Assembly: GCA_002591625.1 (NCBI GenBank)
Contig: PCDB01000044.1
Span: forward strand, 1-17,524
DNA length: 17,524 nt
Direction of reading: 5' to 3'
From: Porticoccaceae bacterium
GTDB lineage: Bacteria > Pseudomonadota > Gammaproteobacteria > Pseudomonadales > Porticoccaceae
A model generated the notes under the pieces. It saw only the letters and a list, made by a program, of their open reading frames with translations. It was not told the origin of the DNA and searched no databases. Made by a program: the position numbers and the translations under genes. Numbering within the stretch: the first letter of the stretch is position 1; every line of letters starts with the position of its first letter. Positions 16,917 through 17,524 of the stretch are shown here, piece after piece.

Positions 16917-17524
16917 TCATAATCTTTTTGTAGATTTTCCAGCAAGCAGCATTGCATCACCGTAGCTGTAAAAGCGATACTTTGCGTCAATGGCCTGCCT
17001 GTATGCTTCCATTATCTCTGCGTGACCAGAGAAAGCGGCCACCAGAGCCAGTAATGAGGATTCGGGCAGGTGGAAATTCGTGATGAGCATATCGACTATC
17101 CTAAATTTATACCCTGGATAAATAAAAAGATCCGTCTGACCTTCAAAAGGTTCTATCTTCCCAGAACTAGCTGATGTCTCCAAACAGCGAACACTAGTGG
17201 TGCCAACTGCTATGATTCGCCCGCCGCGTGCTCTCGTTGCCAAAACCTTTTCACAAACATTTTCACTAAGTTCCATCCATTCAGAGTGTATCTTATGATC
17301 TCTAATGTCCTCAGCTCTAATAGGCTGAAAGGTCCCTGATCCCACATGGAGAGTCACAAAAGCAATATCAATACCTTTCGAGCCACAAGAATCAAGCATC
17401 TCTTGGTCAAAGTGCAACCCGGCAGTTGGAGCTGCAATTGCGCCATTATGCCGCGCATAGATGGTCTGATAGCGCGATTTGTCCATTTGAGTATCTTTTC
17501 GATTAATGTATGGTGGAAGAGGAA
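16917..17524 (-). CDS. queA: S-adenosylmethionine:tRNA ribosyltransferase-isomerase (C-terminal part, runs off right edge)
   Basis: Builds the epoxyqueuosine cyclopentene ring on preQ1-tRNA using the ribosyl group of SAM. It is the step after Tgt in queuosine synthesis, which fits its place directly upstream of tgt. The window contains about 202 of the usual ~345-350 residues. An internal ATG at 17486 is not the start: the frame continues without a stop to the right edge, reading LPPYINRKDTQ immediately before DKSRYQTIYARH, exactly as in QueA (LPPYI...). Family signatures seen are GAIAAPTAGLHF, FVTLHVGSGTFQPIRAEDI, GGRIIAVGTTSVRCLE, FIYPGYKFRIVDMLITNFHLPESSLLALV and RFYSYGDAMLL. The stop is at 16917-16919, 11 nt before the outer tgt start. 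Nothing suggests damage; the gene is cut only by the window boundary. Confidence 0.95.
   Translation of the reverse strand, partial: PLPPYINRKDTQMDKSRYQTIYARHNGAIAAPTAGLHFDQEMLDSCGSKGIDIAFVTLHVGSGTFQPIRAEDIRDHKIHSEWMELSENVCEKVLATRARGGRIIAVGTTSVRCLETSASSGKIEPFEGQTDLFIYPGYKFRIVDMLITNFHLPESSLLALVAAFSGHAEIMEAYRQAIDAKYRFYSYGDAMLLAGKSTKRL

Overview
The window looks like a marine-type gammaproteobacterial chromosome fragment, with GC in the mid-40s by eye. The right-hand third supports this best: a conserved minus-strand housekeeping block in the order queA, tgt, secD, secF whose proteins closely resemble gammaproteobacterial versions. The left two-thirds is a plus-strand accessory catabolic cluster. 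No tRNA, rRNA, CRISPR array, insertion sequence or integrase was seen.

Layout. (1) Positions 3-1310 are one open frame that runs off the left edge. Its first ~100 codons are a piece of the DNA polymerase I 5'-nuclease domain, AT-rich and of alphaproteobacterial flavour. The frame then continues directly into a Rieske-type oxygenase alpha subunit. This join is either an assembly chimera or a real rearrangement. (2) Positions 1379-6316 are a complete 2-oxo acid dehydrogenase complex of the AcoABC/PDH type: E1 alpha, E1 beta, an E2 with two tandem E3-binding domains, and a dedicated E3. (3) Positions 6337-7907 are a DUF35 Zn-ribbon/OB-fold protein overlapping a thiolase-fold protein, the arrangement known from CoA-thioester lyases and thiolases in side-chain degradation. 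(4) Positions 7959-9344 are a complete Rieske oxygenase alpha subunit. (5) Positions 9503-11800 are a TonB-dependent outer-membrane receptor, followed by a strong intrinsic terminator at 11884-11915. (6) Positions 12027-12902 are a crotonase-family protein with isomerase-like rather than classical hydratase active-site residues. (7) On the minus strand are secF, secD, tgt and the C-terminal part of queA, which runs off the right edge. yajC, normally between tgt and secD, is absent.

How the parts may work together (inference): the receptor would import a hydrophobic or bulky substrate across the outer membrane. The Rieske oxygenases would hydroxylate or demethylate it. The crotonase, thiolase-fold/DUF35 pair and 2-oxo acid dehydrogenase would convert side-chain or ring-derived acids to acyl-CoA products. 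The substrate cannot be read from the sequence. No reductase, ferredoxin, acyl-CoA ligase or regulator is present, so the pathway must continue elsewhere.

The most interesting points are the first Rieske-like protein, which keeps its mononuclear iron ligands but has lost its [2Fe-2S] ligands next to a complete Rieske oxygenase; the doubled E3-binding domain in E2; the non-classical catalytic residues in both the thiolase-fold protein and the crotonase; and the missing yajC.
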